This document shows positions 36,816-47,418 of a DNA stretch of 64,000 nt, in pieces (position 1 is the stretch's first letter; every line of letters begins with the position of its first letter). The position numbers and the translations under genes were made by a program. This stretch comes from Diphasiastrum complanatum. Its lineage: Eukaryota; Streptophyta; Lycopodiopsida; Lycopodiales; Lycopodiaceae. The stretch is from the NCBI GenBank assembly GCA_029204225.1, contig CM055112.1, forward strand, positions 26,984,118-27,048,117. The letters are read 5' to 3'. The notes below the pieces were generated by a model. The model did not search any database and was not told where the DNA came from. It was given only the letters and a program-made list of their open reading frames with translations.

Positions 36816-36826
36816 TGGTATCAGAG
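36816..36826 (+). other. PBS of element P
   Basis: TGGTATCAGAG lies four bases after the palindrome end. It matches the initiator tRNA-Met type used by other elements here; the following base is T instead of C. Confidence 0.7.
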
Positions 36827-37539
36827 TATTAGATCCTTTCCCCATCAGATTTGGTGGATTTTGTTAAATTTGGTAGAGATTCTTGTTCTAGCTTTCTTGA
36901 TTTTTGAATTTTCAGCAAGTTCTGATTCAATTTCTGAGCATCTAATCCTCATTTTATGTGCAGTTTCTTGTTGTAGATCAATAGATCTATCTTTTAGCTT
37001 TCTGGAGGTACTGAGTTTTTCTGATTTGGAGCTATAATGACCAAGTTATGGCCATTTTAATGTTTTTTTTTTCCAATTTTAGCTAGTTGTAGCTTTTTGC
37101 AATCTGTTTTTTCCATTTTTGGCCGAATTTTCGGCCAAACTTTGTGACTATAATTCTATAGGAGTGTAGATCTCACTCTTAGCTTGAATATGAGCCAATT
37201 TCCAGCCAATTTGGTTGACAATTGACGGAGTTATGACATTTCTTGTGAAGGTGGTCAAATTTTAACTTTGGTAGGAGATTTGGGAGAGAAGCAATTCAAC
37301 TTTTTATTTATGAAGTTTTGCTTCTTTGTTATTTTTTTTCCAATTTCTTCATGTTGAATTTTTTGCAGGTACATTTTAAAAAAAAAAATCTAACCTAACC
37401 CTACCTACACCCAGCCCTAACCCTAGGCCCACCCCCGCTCTCTCTCTACATTCTAAATCTCTCCCTTCCCCACGAACATAATTTCCCTAACCCTAACCTA
37501 CCCTGCCGCGCACCCACGCCCTTTAGTCTTTTCGTTATC

Positions 37540-37571
<32 letters not shown>

Positions 37572-38850
37572 CGCCTTCACTCACCCTTTCCCCAACTGTT
37601 CAAAGACGAGTTTGTTCATCTTTTTTTGGGTGTTTAGTTGATAATTGTAATATTGAAAGTGATGAATGCACTGGCAGGAGTAAGCGCACACAACTGATGT
37701 GCAGCTTGGCATTTCTTGGCCAGCGATGACTTCTCTGCTAGGAACGTGTGATTCGTCCTGATGACCTACACAGAACTGCTATGGATCTGTTGGAGTCCTA
37801 AGTGAAAGTAGATGTAGATTTGTTGACAGCTATTGAGTCCCTATAAACCTTATAGCCTTGAAGTCTATTGCAGATCTTGGGAAATGGTGTTTGGTTGATG
37901 ACAATCGGTGCGCACCTTCTCTGTGTTCACTTGAGGACTATGCGAGGGTCTTGGAGAGGAGTTTCTGATTGGCAATGTGCTGTAGATTTCGAGGATGAAT
38001 GCGCACTAGCCTTGTCTCTTTTCTCTAACCGCCAGCTTACCTCCTCGCGACGCCTCCCTCCACGCCGCCCCTCTCTTCCCGTCGGTCGAGATTTTAAAAC
38101 CCTCTTCAAGCTACCCCCCTCTTTCTCTCTCTCTCTCTCACGTGAACTCCCCCATGGCCCAGCCTGCGCCTCCCTCTGGATTTCGAAATATTCCAAAACA
38201 AAAATTCTGTTTGAAAATATTCTTAAAGTATTCTCTCCCTCCCCTCAACGTGCCCGATAAAAAAAAAATTCCTGGTTATTCCTATTTCTTTGACGGGTTT
38301 TACATTTTTTTTTGTTACGAGCACAACAAGGCTTCAAGAAATTCAAATTTTATAGAATTAGATTTGTTAAATTATTTTAAGTTTTAGCTAATTCATTTCA
38401 TATTCATCTTTAAACTTTCATAACTTTCTTGTTTGATCTCGAAAGTCAGTACTTCAAGCACGTGATCATCATTTTAGTCATCATTATTCACTTTTTATTT
38501 TTTTCTATTTTTTTAGGGCCCCATTTGCCCTAGTTATTACATTTTTTTAATCCATTTCTTCGAACTTTCATATCTCTTCAGTGTGACCTCAAATTTCGAC
38601 ATAGTAAAAAGCCGAAGTGATTATTACATCAAGCTTCACATGATAGCATTGGTATAAAGCCAAAACCGATCAATGAAACAAAGTTGACATTTTGTTAATA
38701 GCTACTGGTGTTCCCTAAATCTTGAAGGCTACATTTTTCGAGGACTCAGAATTTTGGGACGGGGGAGAAAGACAAATTTGTTACTAGCAAATTTGTGATT
38801 TTACGAGTGAAATTTACAATTGTCCCAAATTCTTTTCTCTTTGTTCAGTT
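36827..38850 (+). other. Leader-like and GC-rich part of element P
   Basis: This is T-rich to about 37370. It then contains a C-rich segment with CCCTAACC words (37381-37510) and a (CT)14 run. From 37650 to 38250 the base composition is more even. One short open stretch (about 37855-37960) and a 130-codon frame (37868-38260) are present, but no domain is recognisable. The change in composition suggests a segment of different origin. From 38260 to 38850 it is AT-rich again. Confidence 0.4.
37543..37570. repeat. (CT)14 microsatellite
   Basis: A perfect CT run in the GC-rich part of element P. Confidence 0.95.
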
Positions 38851-40030
38851 TTGTGGACCCATAACCCACAGACTGCTTGTCACTATACCATGGACACTGA
38901 TAATGAATATATGTCCGAGTATGAAAATCAATGGGATAGAAATGATTATGAGTACGATAACCAAAGGGACTGGTATGACGATGGTGGTGGTGACTGTCAA
39001 CAAGATGAGGAGGAATGTGATGATGGTGACGATTGTCAATAGGATGATTCGCAATGTGATGATGGTAGCGATTGTCAGCAAGATGATCATCAACAATGTG
39101 ATAATACGAACGAGCATGAACAATATTCCGATGCGGACCATGATTGTCAACCAGATGATCAAGAATATCAGCCTGGTGATGTAGAGGAATATAATAATGG
39201 TCAATATGAAACCGAGTATAACATTGTTGATTATGAGGGTCATAATCACTCTAAATGGCAACATGAGGACAATATGAGCCTACAGGTCAACCAAACGATA
39301 TCCCTGAAAGTTGTGAGTATGATGAAGAAGATCCAACGGTTCACAACGTGTACAACAAAAGATTACATTGTCAAGAGACAGAATTGCATCCTAATCACTA
39401 CATCGGTGAGGATGGAGACTACAATGACGATAATGAAGCTGGTTCCGAACAATACAAAGTTGAAGAAGATAATTCTGAATATCAATCATCTCTTTGTACA
39501 ATGGCATTCAACAATACATCCATGCAAACAGAAGATGCTTCCTCTATGGCGGTGAAACCAAGTGTGGAAATTATTGGGTTACAGACAAGAAACAATACCA
39601 GTTATGGGAGCATAGTGACCATTCCTAGTTCATGTTACAATGGTGAGAGCAGTTTGTCAGAGGCAAATCAACATCAACAAATCAATATTCAACGAAATCC
39701 TGACGATGTTCCTTTTGAGAACATACCATCCTTTGAAGGAGAAATGAGTTCATTACATATTGATGACTAGTTATCTATTGTCGATGAGAATCTGCGACTA
39801 TATTCTATCTCTGATCAGGGCAAAATTACCATAGCAGCATCCTACTTTCAAGGAAAAGCCTATGATTGGTGGCAAGGAGTATTACATCATCCAGAGTATG
39901 AACCGAAGTCATGGGATGATTTCAAAGAGTTTCGTGCAGAAATATTTATAGATTATTATATGGACTCTTGGTATATGCTAGAACAAACTGGTTTTGTAAA
40001 GGCATATAATACCAGATTCTGTTTGTAGCA
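38851..40030 (+). pseudogene. gag-like ORF of element P with acidic Cys/Gln-rich segment
   Basis: The frame begins near 38851 or at the ATG at 38890. It is broken by TAG at 39040-39042, a frameshift near 39265 and TAG at 39768-39770 (probably from Trp). The first half is a low-complexity acidic chain with DCQQDEEECDD-type units and many Tyr. The end has a Retrotrans_gag-like core: ITIAASYFQGKAYDWWQGVL, then SWDDFKEFRAEIF, up to a stop near 40028. No CCHC knuckle is seen. The WW and F-x-x-F pattern supports a gag-like origin; the acidic part has no match that I know. Confidence 0.65.
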
Positions 40031-40245
40031 TCTAATCAAATTGAAGATAATCACTGCTTACAACATTGTATATATGACAAATTTATCTTTGGAGATCAAA
40101 CTGATGATCATCATTGCTTACAACAGAACGAATATGAGTTGTTCATATTCCAACATAACGACGCTCTCTTGGAACAGTTAGCTCCATGGCTATATTTGGC
40201 AATTTATCAGTAAGCTCATGGGCTAATTACATGCAGCACATGACA

Positions 40246-41300
40246 GGTGCATCCTTCTGAGACGCTTTTACAACCGTCCTTGAGGGATGCCCAGCTAGCA
40301 TCACTATAGGCAAGCATCTTGAAATCTGCATTACGACAATAACACAAGCCATAATCCCTCGTTAATTGAAGATATTGCAAAATTCATTTTGCAATCTTCC
40401 AATGTGTCGAGCCTAGATTCGTACAAAATTGGCTCATCCTGAATACTGCATACGTAATGTCAGGACGTGTGTTGTCTGCAAGGTACATCAGTGAACCTAT
40501 CAGCTTCCTGTAAGGTGTGAGCTACATTTGTTCAATCCTCAGACAATCATCGTTTGGAGTATTCGATCCTTTACAATTCAGCATCCCAAAAATCTCTAGG
40601 ATTTTCTAGGTGTATTTGGACTGGTGAAGGTATAGCTTACCTCCCTCATAGTCCCTTTCAATTTCCATGCCAAGTAACACCTGGATTCTCCCAGATCCAC
40701 GATCTCGAAATGTTTGGAGATGTCCGTCTTCACTTCAGCAATCAGCTGCTCACTCTTGCAAAGTATCAGAGTGTCGTCCACATATACAGCCACAATGATG
40801 ATCTGCCTGTCTGTGGCTCTGACATACACATTGGAATCAGCCAACATTGGCTTGAATCCTAATGATTTCAGGGCTTGATCTTTCCTTTTGTACCATTATC
40901 GAGCTGACTGTTTCAGACCATAGATACTTCTATGCATTCTGCATGCATAATCAAGAAGTGAATTTGAGACGTATCTTGGGGGTTGATCCATGTAGACCTC
41001 CTCGTCTAACTCACCATGCAAGAAGGCTGTCTTTTCGTTCACAATGTGGATCCAGAGGTCATAAGCAGCTGCATATGCAAATAACAGTCGTAGGGACGAA
41101 TGTTTGACGATAGCAGAGAAGGTTTCAGAGTAGTCAATACCATATCTCTGAGAAAATCCCTTCGCTACTAGTCTTGCTTTGTATTTCAAGACATTTCCAT
41201 CCGGTCCGTATTTGAGCTTGAAAACCCATTTGCATTTGGTCATTGCCAGTTGTATCATTCCTACAGTACTCCTGAATGTAGTCAAGCACTGCTGATCTAC
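40246..41300 (-). pseudogene. copia F reverse transcriptase and RNase H start
   Basis: Minus-strand copia RT from its N-terminus. Near 41230-41160 it reads KCKWVFKLKYGPDGN, then ARLVAKGFSQRYGIDYSETF, then LHGELDEEVYMDQPPRYV and SIYGLKQSAR. After a frame change near 40895 come the catalytic VAVYVDDTLIL box (about 40790) and LGESRCYLAWKL. The TPYRKLIGSLMYLAD region follows near 40520-40450, and RNase H opens at MLAYSDASWA near 40310. It stops at 40246, where element P is inserted, and resumes at 35941. Gag, protease and integrase are absent; an LTR lies immediately upstream. Confidence 0.88.
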
Positions 41301-41317
41301 GTTTAAGAATAACACAA

Positions 41318-41820
41318 CATTCAACAAGATCAAACCAAGGTGCGGAATTAAATGAACAAGAGAGTCAGACACACAAATAACAACAGACTAATTGGCATTA
41401 AAGATCAGACATGAAAAAAGAGTGATATGTGCACAACGACTACAAAAATCATCTATTGTTTTTCTGATTCTTCAGGCACTGCATGTAGATTCACGCAGTG
41501 CATTGGTGTGAGAGAAATACAGTTCTCTCACGAGCAATGTCTTGCTTACTAGCGGACTTGTTGGATCTCTGTGGATCCTATTTGCAGAAACTTTTCTCAC
41601 ACGCAGGCGGACTTCTAGTATGTATTTTCGTCTTCTTGCTTACTAGCATTAGAATACTTCATGTGTCTATGTCAGGTATCATCCAAAAAGTATATAGTCG
41701 TGTCATGTAACTCCTAGATTAGAGTGAGTAAACATCTATAGCTAATCATGAATTACAAGAATGACATATTAGCCACGACCTAGAGTGTATCTACTGACGT
41801 CATGCTATCAGATTAGATAT
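41318..41820 (-). mobile_element. LTR of copia F, upper copy (approximate ends)
   Basis: Sister copy of 30900-31401. Its probable minus-strand start is TGATAGCATGACG at 41820. It lies directly upstream of the F RT fragment without PBS, gag or integrase, so the element lost the region between the LTR and RT. Confidence 0.7.
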
Positions 41821-41912
41821 CTGTACTTCTAGGTACTTGCATGATTTTGCTGGTCCTTTTTGGAGCGTGAGGGCAAAAAAGGGTGTCGCGACTATTTTCG
41901 TGTCACCTCCTG

Positions 41913-42116
41913 TCAATTGACTTTAGCATCGTCTGATTTTCTCCCTTGTACCACAAAAAATTCTCTTTCGCGAATTTTTCTCGTTGGTGTCTTTCTGTTA
42001 GGGTGTTCGTGAACATTTCTGCTTTGTGTCTCTTGACTTTCGCATTCGCGTACATTTTCATCAGACAGAGGGCTGAAAGCTAGCAAGGCTTTGGTAATAG
42101 AAACGTTTTCTTTCTT
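41913..42116 (-). pseudogene. Second copy of the copia F pol tail
   Basis: On the minus strand it repeats the C-terminal tail seen at 31458-31630 (NVSITKALLAFSPLSDENVR, then ECESQETQSRNV). The RNase H part is missing: at about 42116 the copy stops and unrelated sequence begins. Together with the LTR at 41318 it forms a tail-LTR unit upstream of the main F element, as in a tandem of two elements sharing one LTR. Confidence 0.8.
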
Positions 42117-43472
42117 CAAGTTTAACTTAAGAACAAAGAAAAAAGTCATTCTTCCCCATTTCTAAATTTGTTACTCAAGGCGGGTAAGGATGAATACTAT
42201 TATCCTTTCAGTGACCGTAAATATTGTGAAAAGGGATGAAAGAATGTATGATTTGTAATTGTTTTATGAAGTTGGAATTTGTTAATAATTCTCAAAAACT
42301 TCATATACTTGTATTATTTTTCTGACACTTTGATCAGGAAGTGGAGGGCCTTTGTGGAGGAAGAACATGTGGTATGGGATGCAGGCAATTCCAAAATGAA
42401 GATCTGAAACTAACTGGATCAGTTGACCATAGTATGGCCGTAAATCTTAATGATGCCAAATACTATCGGTCATAAAACGGGTGTTTTGTCAAAAACTTGA
42501 GATATTGGTCATGACCCCTTTTTTGGATTTCAAAACTACAAAACTGGAAACTCGACAAGCTATTTCTTTATAAAAGATATATTGGTGAGCTTCTGAACAC
42601 ATTAATTAACCCGATTTTTTCACTACACCTGACAACATGATAGAGCAGGAAATTTTGATTGATGTGGAGGCCTATGATTTCACATTATCCAAGTTAAATA
42701 TTTTATCTTATAAATTTTTCAATTTTGGTACATGAAAATATGCTATAGTGCGTAAATCAATGTAAAGGCCTATTTGCATCCTGTAAATTCATTGTAATTA
42801 AGAACTTGCGACGTTTTTGGGGACATTATAGAGCGATACATTACCTGATCCCAACCAACACCTTAACGATTAGTGTTAACAGTTGGTGATCAACAGTTTA
42901 GGCCGATGTTTTTCTCTATAAGGGCGACACTCAGAGCCATTGTACTCATGTAGAGATTCAGTTATCAATAGAGAGAAGAGAGCCAGTTTCTATAGCTTGT
43001 GCATTCCTTTCCTCTATTATCTATTACAGTTATACTTCTTATCAATTGAGTGAACACACTCTTGAGTTATGTTGTAACTGATTTTGATAGACATTTGTTT
43101 GCGATATCCATTCTTCACATGTACTGAATTCCAGATTTTCTATCGTGGATTTACAGGCGACATCTGGGAGCGACAATTCTAACTAATGTGTGCAAAGAAT
43201 TAGCCGAAGCCTAAAGCATAAGTCTAAACAAAATCTCTTTTAATTCTGAATGAGCTATGTGTTCAGATAGAGAACTTAATTGATGTTCTGCTTTGTTTGC
43301 TTTCTGTGATAAGAATTAATTCCTTGTGCTTGTTGAGACGAATCAAAAGTCGAACAAATTTCGTTGTAAAGGATCTTTTTGCTTGTTGTTGTTAGATTAA
43401 TTTGCTTATTGTTGTCCTAAGAGCCTGGAAGATAACGTACCCTTCTATACCCTCAGACCTTGACCAAATTGT
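42117..43472. other. Unassigned sequence, part possibly LTR U5
   Basis: No gene recognised. A short plus-strand open stretch near 42340-42470 (GLCGGRTCGMGCRQF) has unusual Cys/Gly content but no known family. The part at about 42890-43150 (TATAAGGGCGACACTCAGAGCC, then GAGAGAAGAGAGCC, ending near GACATCTGGGAGCGAC) resembles the R-U5 and downstream end of a plant LTR, but no partner was found. Confidence 0.3.
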
Positions 43473-44208
43473 TGTGAAGAATTGAAAAAGATTATCTATG
43501 TTAGATATAGGGGTCTTATGTTTTTACATCAAGCATCTAGGTGTAGGATGTTGATAGGAATAAATTTGGCATAGATGGCAAATTATGCATTTCCACTTGT
43601 AATGCCACTATTGAGCCAAAATAGAGTAAGAGGCTAAACTCGTGCCAATTAGAGTGTAGACAAGTGTAATGCTTTTGTTTGATGAATTCCAAGAGGTCCA
43701 ATAGGATCTAGAGGTGGAACCATGTGAGGTCCAATAGGAAATTGAGGTGTACTTGAATATAGTCCAATAGAATTAAGAGGTGCATGGATCAATGGTCCAA
43801 TAGGATCAAGAGGTGACAAAGTATGGTCCAATCATAGTTAAGCATAGTGGTAGCTCGTGGATCTACTAGTATCATTGTACTCCTCATTTTGAAGCTAATT
43901 GATTTGGTGATTATATGGATTTTGTGAGTTATTAGATTTCTAGCTTTCTCTCTCTACCCGAGAGCACATGATGCTTTTTATCTCTCTACCCAAGGAGAGC
44001 AGCTTTTTTTTACTTAGATTATTTTTTGAATACTTCCCACACATGTGAGTGAGAGTTGGAAGTGTTTGAATGCATGTAGTAGTGTGTTTTTGCCATAGGA
44101 TCTAAGATTGATCTTGAATCTCAATCTAATCTTAATCTTGGTGCATCTACACACCTTAGGAGATCATAAGTACATGTTGTGGACAATCCACACATGTGAA
44201 ATTCAACA
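43473..44208 (+). mobile_element. 5' LTR of copia C with PBS
   Basis: It starts TGTGAAGAATTG and ends TTCAACA, directly followed by a perfect PBS (TGGTATCAGAGCC, 44209-44221). Its first ~150 bp are virtually identical to 48762-48913, the truncated 3' LTR. The near-identity suggests a fairly recent insertion. U3 contains a CCAAT tandem repeat. Confidence 0.92.
43695..43835 (+). promoter_or_regulatory. Five-copy 33-bp CCAAT repeat in the U3 of copia C
   Basis: CCAAT words start at 43698, 43731, 43764, 43797 and 43828, so four units are exactly or nearly 33 bp apart. Each is in the context GTCCAATAGGA and, in the first four, is followed by a (A/T)GAGGTG word. A CCAAT array upstream of the transcription start region is an enhancer-like layout. 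Function is inferred only. Confidence 0.8.
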
Positions 44209-44221
44209 TGGTATCAGAGCC

Positions 44222-44910
44222 TACCTAAGGTTACCATGCATTTTGATCCATCTAAGTGAAAACTTTTCATCATTCTTGAGCTAGAAATTGTCAAGACCCA
44301 TTGTCCTAGCTATCTTGTTCAATTTTGGATCAAAAGAGATCAAAAGGACATTGATTAGGTCTGACCTGGTACTGTACGAAATTAGGTGCTCAGACACGTG
44401 TGAGGAACATCCAAATTCAGTTTGGAAGTTCTCTCTCATGCTTGATCCATTTATCTTGCTTGATAGCTTGTTTTGAAGATATTTTTGTCTAGTTTTTTAT
44501 GCAATCAGTTTCATTCCATTTGGTTGAGCCAATCAAAAGTTATAAGCTTTTGAAGAGGGTTAGGTAGGGCACCTAGATCTGGGTGGACACATTTGGTTTG
44601 GTCAAGAGATTTCTTGGTTGATCCAAAATCACAATTGTATGCTTGCCAATCTCATCTATATGTGATCTAGGCACTGTTTTGTGATCTTAGCCATTTTGTT
44701 TCATGCAATATCATTTTATTTGAGTCAAATTTGGTTTCTTAGAGTACTTCACACGTGCTAAGAGTGTTTGATCCTAACTTTGCCTATACTCCATCATTTG
44801 ATGTGAAATAGATCTTGTTTTAGAGAGATTTGTGTAGCTAGTGAGAATCAATTCACAAATAGTTGCAAGATCTTTCATAGGAGGATATAGTACTCAATTA
44901 TTGGATCCTA
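44222..44910 (+). other. Leader of copia C
   Basis: About 690 bp between PBS and gag, with no convincing coding frame. It is a typical copia leader. Confidence 0.6.
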
Positions 44911-44964
44911 TTGAGAGTGTGTAGCAACATTTATTGTTCATCATTTGAGTTTTCTTCACTTCAA

Positions 44965-45858
44965 ATGTCTTCAATGGGTTCATCCTTGTTGGAACCAAGT
45001 GAAAAATTGTCCACTTCAAACTATTCAGTTTGGAAAATGAGGATGGAGTCCATCTTGATCCTTCAAGACATGATGGACATAGTTCTTGGCCTTGAAGAAG
45101 AACCACAAGTTCTTCAAGAGGTTCAAAAATACAAAAAGAGAGCTAGGATCGCTCTCCACTACATTAAGATGAATGTCTCTAATGAGATATTGAGGGAGAT
45201 AGGTACTTGTATAACAGCCAAAGAAGCTTGGGATTGTCTCAAGACTATCTGTGAGGCTAAGAATACCTCTAGGCTTCTCACTCTTAGGAATAAAATATTT
45301 CAAAGTAGCCAAAAGAGTGATGAGAGTGCATCTAGTTATGTTTTGAGAGTAAAAGATATTCATAGAGAACTTGCTTGTATTGGTGATTCCATCAATCAAA
45401 ATGAGCTAGTTCAAGTCATTCTCAATGGCTTGAGAAGTGAATTTGATAACCTTGTCCAATCCTATGCCATTAAGGAGGAGCTACCAAGTTTGAAGGCTCT
45501 CCAAATTGTGCTAATTTTGGAAGAATCAAGACAAGAGTACAAGCTCTTGAGGATGGACAAGCTTTCTCTCACTCATAATGATGGCAAAGCTCTCTTTGCC
45601 AAGGATAAGCACAAAGGGAGGAGCAAGAACCAACATCAACAATCCTCAAGCAAGGACAAAGTCAAATCCAAAGACAAAGATGAGGAGGAAGATGATTCCT
45701 CTAATGCTTCATCATCCAAGCTCAAGAAGAAGAAGATCAAGTGCTTTTATTGTGGCAAGAAAGGTCATTATGCCACCAATTGCTTCAAGATGAAGAATCA
45801 ACTCAAGCAAGCCAACATTACCAATGAGAAGGAAGACACTATTGCAAGTGATGGATAG
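44965..45858 (+). pseudogene. copia C gag, ends at an in-frame TAG
   Basis: The best start is the ATG at 44965 (MSSMGSSLLEPSEKLSTSNY), as in copia gag; the frame is open from 44911. It has WKMRMESILILQDMM, then a UBN2-type body (ALHYIKMNVSNEILREIG, SRLLTLRNKIF), a long Lys/Ser-rich basic linker and a perfect CCHC knuckle (CFYCGKKGHYATNC near 45747-45788). TAG at 45856-45858 ends it. The protease follows in the same frame nine bases later, so one base change separates gag from pol. It is intact otherwise. Confidence 0.9.
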
Positions 45859-45867
45859 GGATCTCTT

Positions 45868-47418
45868 ATGGTCTCTAGTTTCTCATCTACTCCTTTCAAG
45901 AAGGATGGCCTATGGTATATTGATAGTGGAGCCTCTTCACATATGTGTAGCTCCAAGGACTCTTTCTCTTCTATTGCACCTTATGATGGAGTCAAGAAAT
46001 CAATATACACTGCAAATGATTATGAATGTCCTATTGAAGGCATAGGGAACATTCCCTTGAAGCTTGCATCCTCTAAATTTCTTTATGTACCTAAGCTTAC
46101 CAAGAATCTTATTAGTGTTGGCCAATTGCTTGATAATGGCCTTGATGTAAAATTCAATGTTGATACTTGCACTATCAAGAAGAATGATGAGATACTTGCA
46201 TTAGGATCTAGATTTGGTGGCATCTATAAACTAGATCCAAATGAGTATGTGAATGCTTGTAATGTTGCTCTTGTGAACAAGCTCTCTATGGAGGAATTAT
46301 GGCATAGGAGGTTGGGACATCCCAACTACAAATCCATGCTCTCTATGATCAAAGAAGCCAAAGCTATTGGCTTGCCAAAGTCACTCTCCAAGAAGAGCAA
46401 GCCTTGTGAGGCTTGTGCTATTGCTAAATCTCACAAAAAGCCATTTACAAGATCTTCTATCAAAAGCAAGCATCCTTTGGAGTTAATCCACTCGGATGTG
46501 CATTTCTCATCAACTACAAGCAAGGGAGGAGCCACTTGTTTTGTTACTTTCATTGATGATTACACAAGATTCACTTGGATATATCTTCTTGCTTCTAAAT
46601 CTATGGTGTTTGATCATTTCCTTATTTTCAAAGCTTATGTAGAAAAGCAATTCTCATTCAAGATTAAAGCTCTTAGAAGTGATGGAGGTGGTGAATATAT
46701 CTCGAATAAATTTCAAGATTTTTGTGAGCTTGAAGGCATTAAAAGAGAGTCCTCTTGTGCCTACTCTCCATCTCAAAATGGAGTGGCCGAGAGAAAGAAT
46801 AGATCTCTATGCGAATGTGCAAAATCTATGAGAATTGAGGCATCTTTGCCCAAAGATTTTTGGGGAGAAGCCATTAATTGTGCAAATTATCTTTGCAATA
46901 GGCTCCCACATATAGCTCTTGGAGGAAAGTCACCATATGAAATCTTATTTTTGAAGAAGCCTAAGGTTGATCACCTTAGAGTTTTTGGATGCTTATGCTT
47001 TGTCCAAATTCCCTTGGAAACAAGGAAGAAGGAAGATCCTAGTGCATGCAAAGGGATCATGATTAGATACTCATCCACCAAGAAGACCTATAGAGTCTTT
47101 ATACTCTCTACTTCTCAAGTTATTGAAAGTAGAGATGTTGTCTTTCATGAAGATCAACCCTCATCTTGTGAAGAGGTTGAGATCAAGAAATCTATGGATG
47201 CATCATCAATTATTGACTTTGAAGACAATCATGATGTGATGGGGTCGAGATTTGAAGAAGACTCTCCTCGGATTTTCTCACCAAGAAGATCCATGAGAGA
47301 TAGATCCGAGCCTAAGAGGTGGATCTTGATTTCACTAATTATGTTTGTTATGTCTCTCATGAAGAGCCAAAGAATGTACAAGAGGCACTCAATACCAAGG
47401 AGTGGTATGATGCCATGA
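45868..47418 (+). pseudogene. copia C protease and integrase
   Basis: It is in the same frame as gag. The protease has LWYIDSGASSHMCSSKDSFS near 45910-45970. The pre-integrase has LWHRRLGHPN and CEACAIAKSH. The integrase core has D (FIDDYTRFTWIY), D (RSDGGGEY) and E (QNGVAERKN). The C-terminal module has HLRVFGCLCFVQIP and a GI(M)IRYSSTKKTYRVF segment. The real frame leaves at about 47318, where a small indel shifts it; codons 47319-47418 of this frame are spurious. All three catalytic acids are present. Confidence 0.92.

Larger units (their letters stand above)
35942..40245 (+). mobile_element. Element P: palindrome-ended, gag-only insertion with target duplication
   Basis: A 4304-bp insertion that starts TGTCATGTG and ends CACATGACA. 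It is flanked by GGTGT (35937-35941) and GGTGC (40246-40250). Removing it with one flank restores the copia F RNase H reading frame exactly, so both borders are firm. Inside are an 870-bp palindrome, a PBS, a 2-kb leader-like part and a broken gag-like ORF. No protease, RT, RNase H or integrase is present and no full 3' LTR is seen. It must have depended on another element. Confidence 0.85.

Noticed and set aside
37381-37510. CCCTAACC words that resemble plant telomere repeat (CCCTAAA).
   Set aside because: The words are irregular, mixed with CCTACC/CCCAGCC, and never form a tandem CCCTAAA run, so this is a C-rich stretch rather than an interstitial telomere.
38845-39264. A 139-codon minus-strand frame rich in Ile/Leu/Thr.
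   Set aside because: It is the reverse complement of the acidic gag-like ORF of element P; the hydrophobic composition follows from antisense GAT/GAC codons.
44209-44221. TGGTATCAGAGCC motifs (also at 18715, 29718, 36816, 58385 and on the minus strand at 34663, 54441, 63002) as possible tRNA gene ends.
   Set aside because: They are LTR-adjacent primer-binding sites; no cloverleaf or A/B box lies around them. No tRNA or rRNA gene was recognised in the window.
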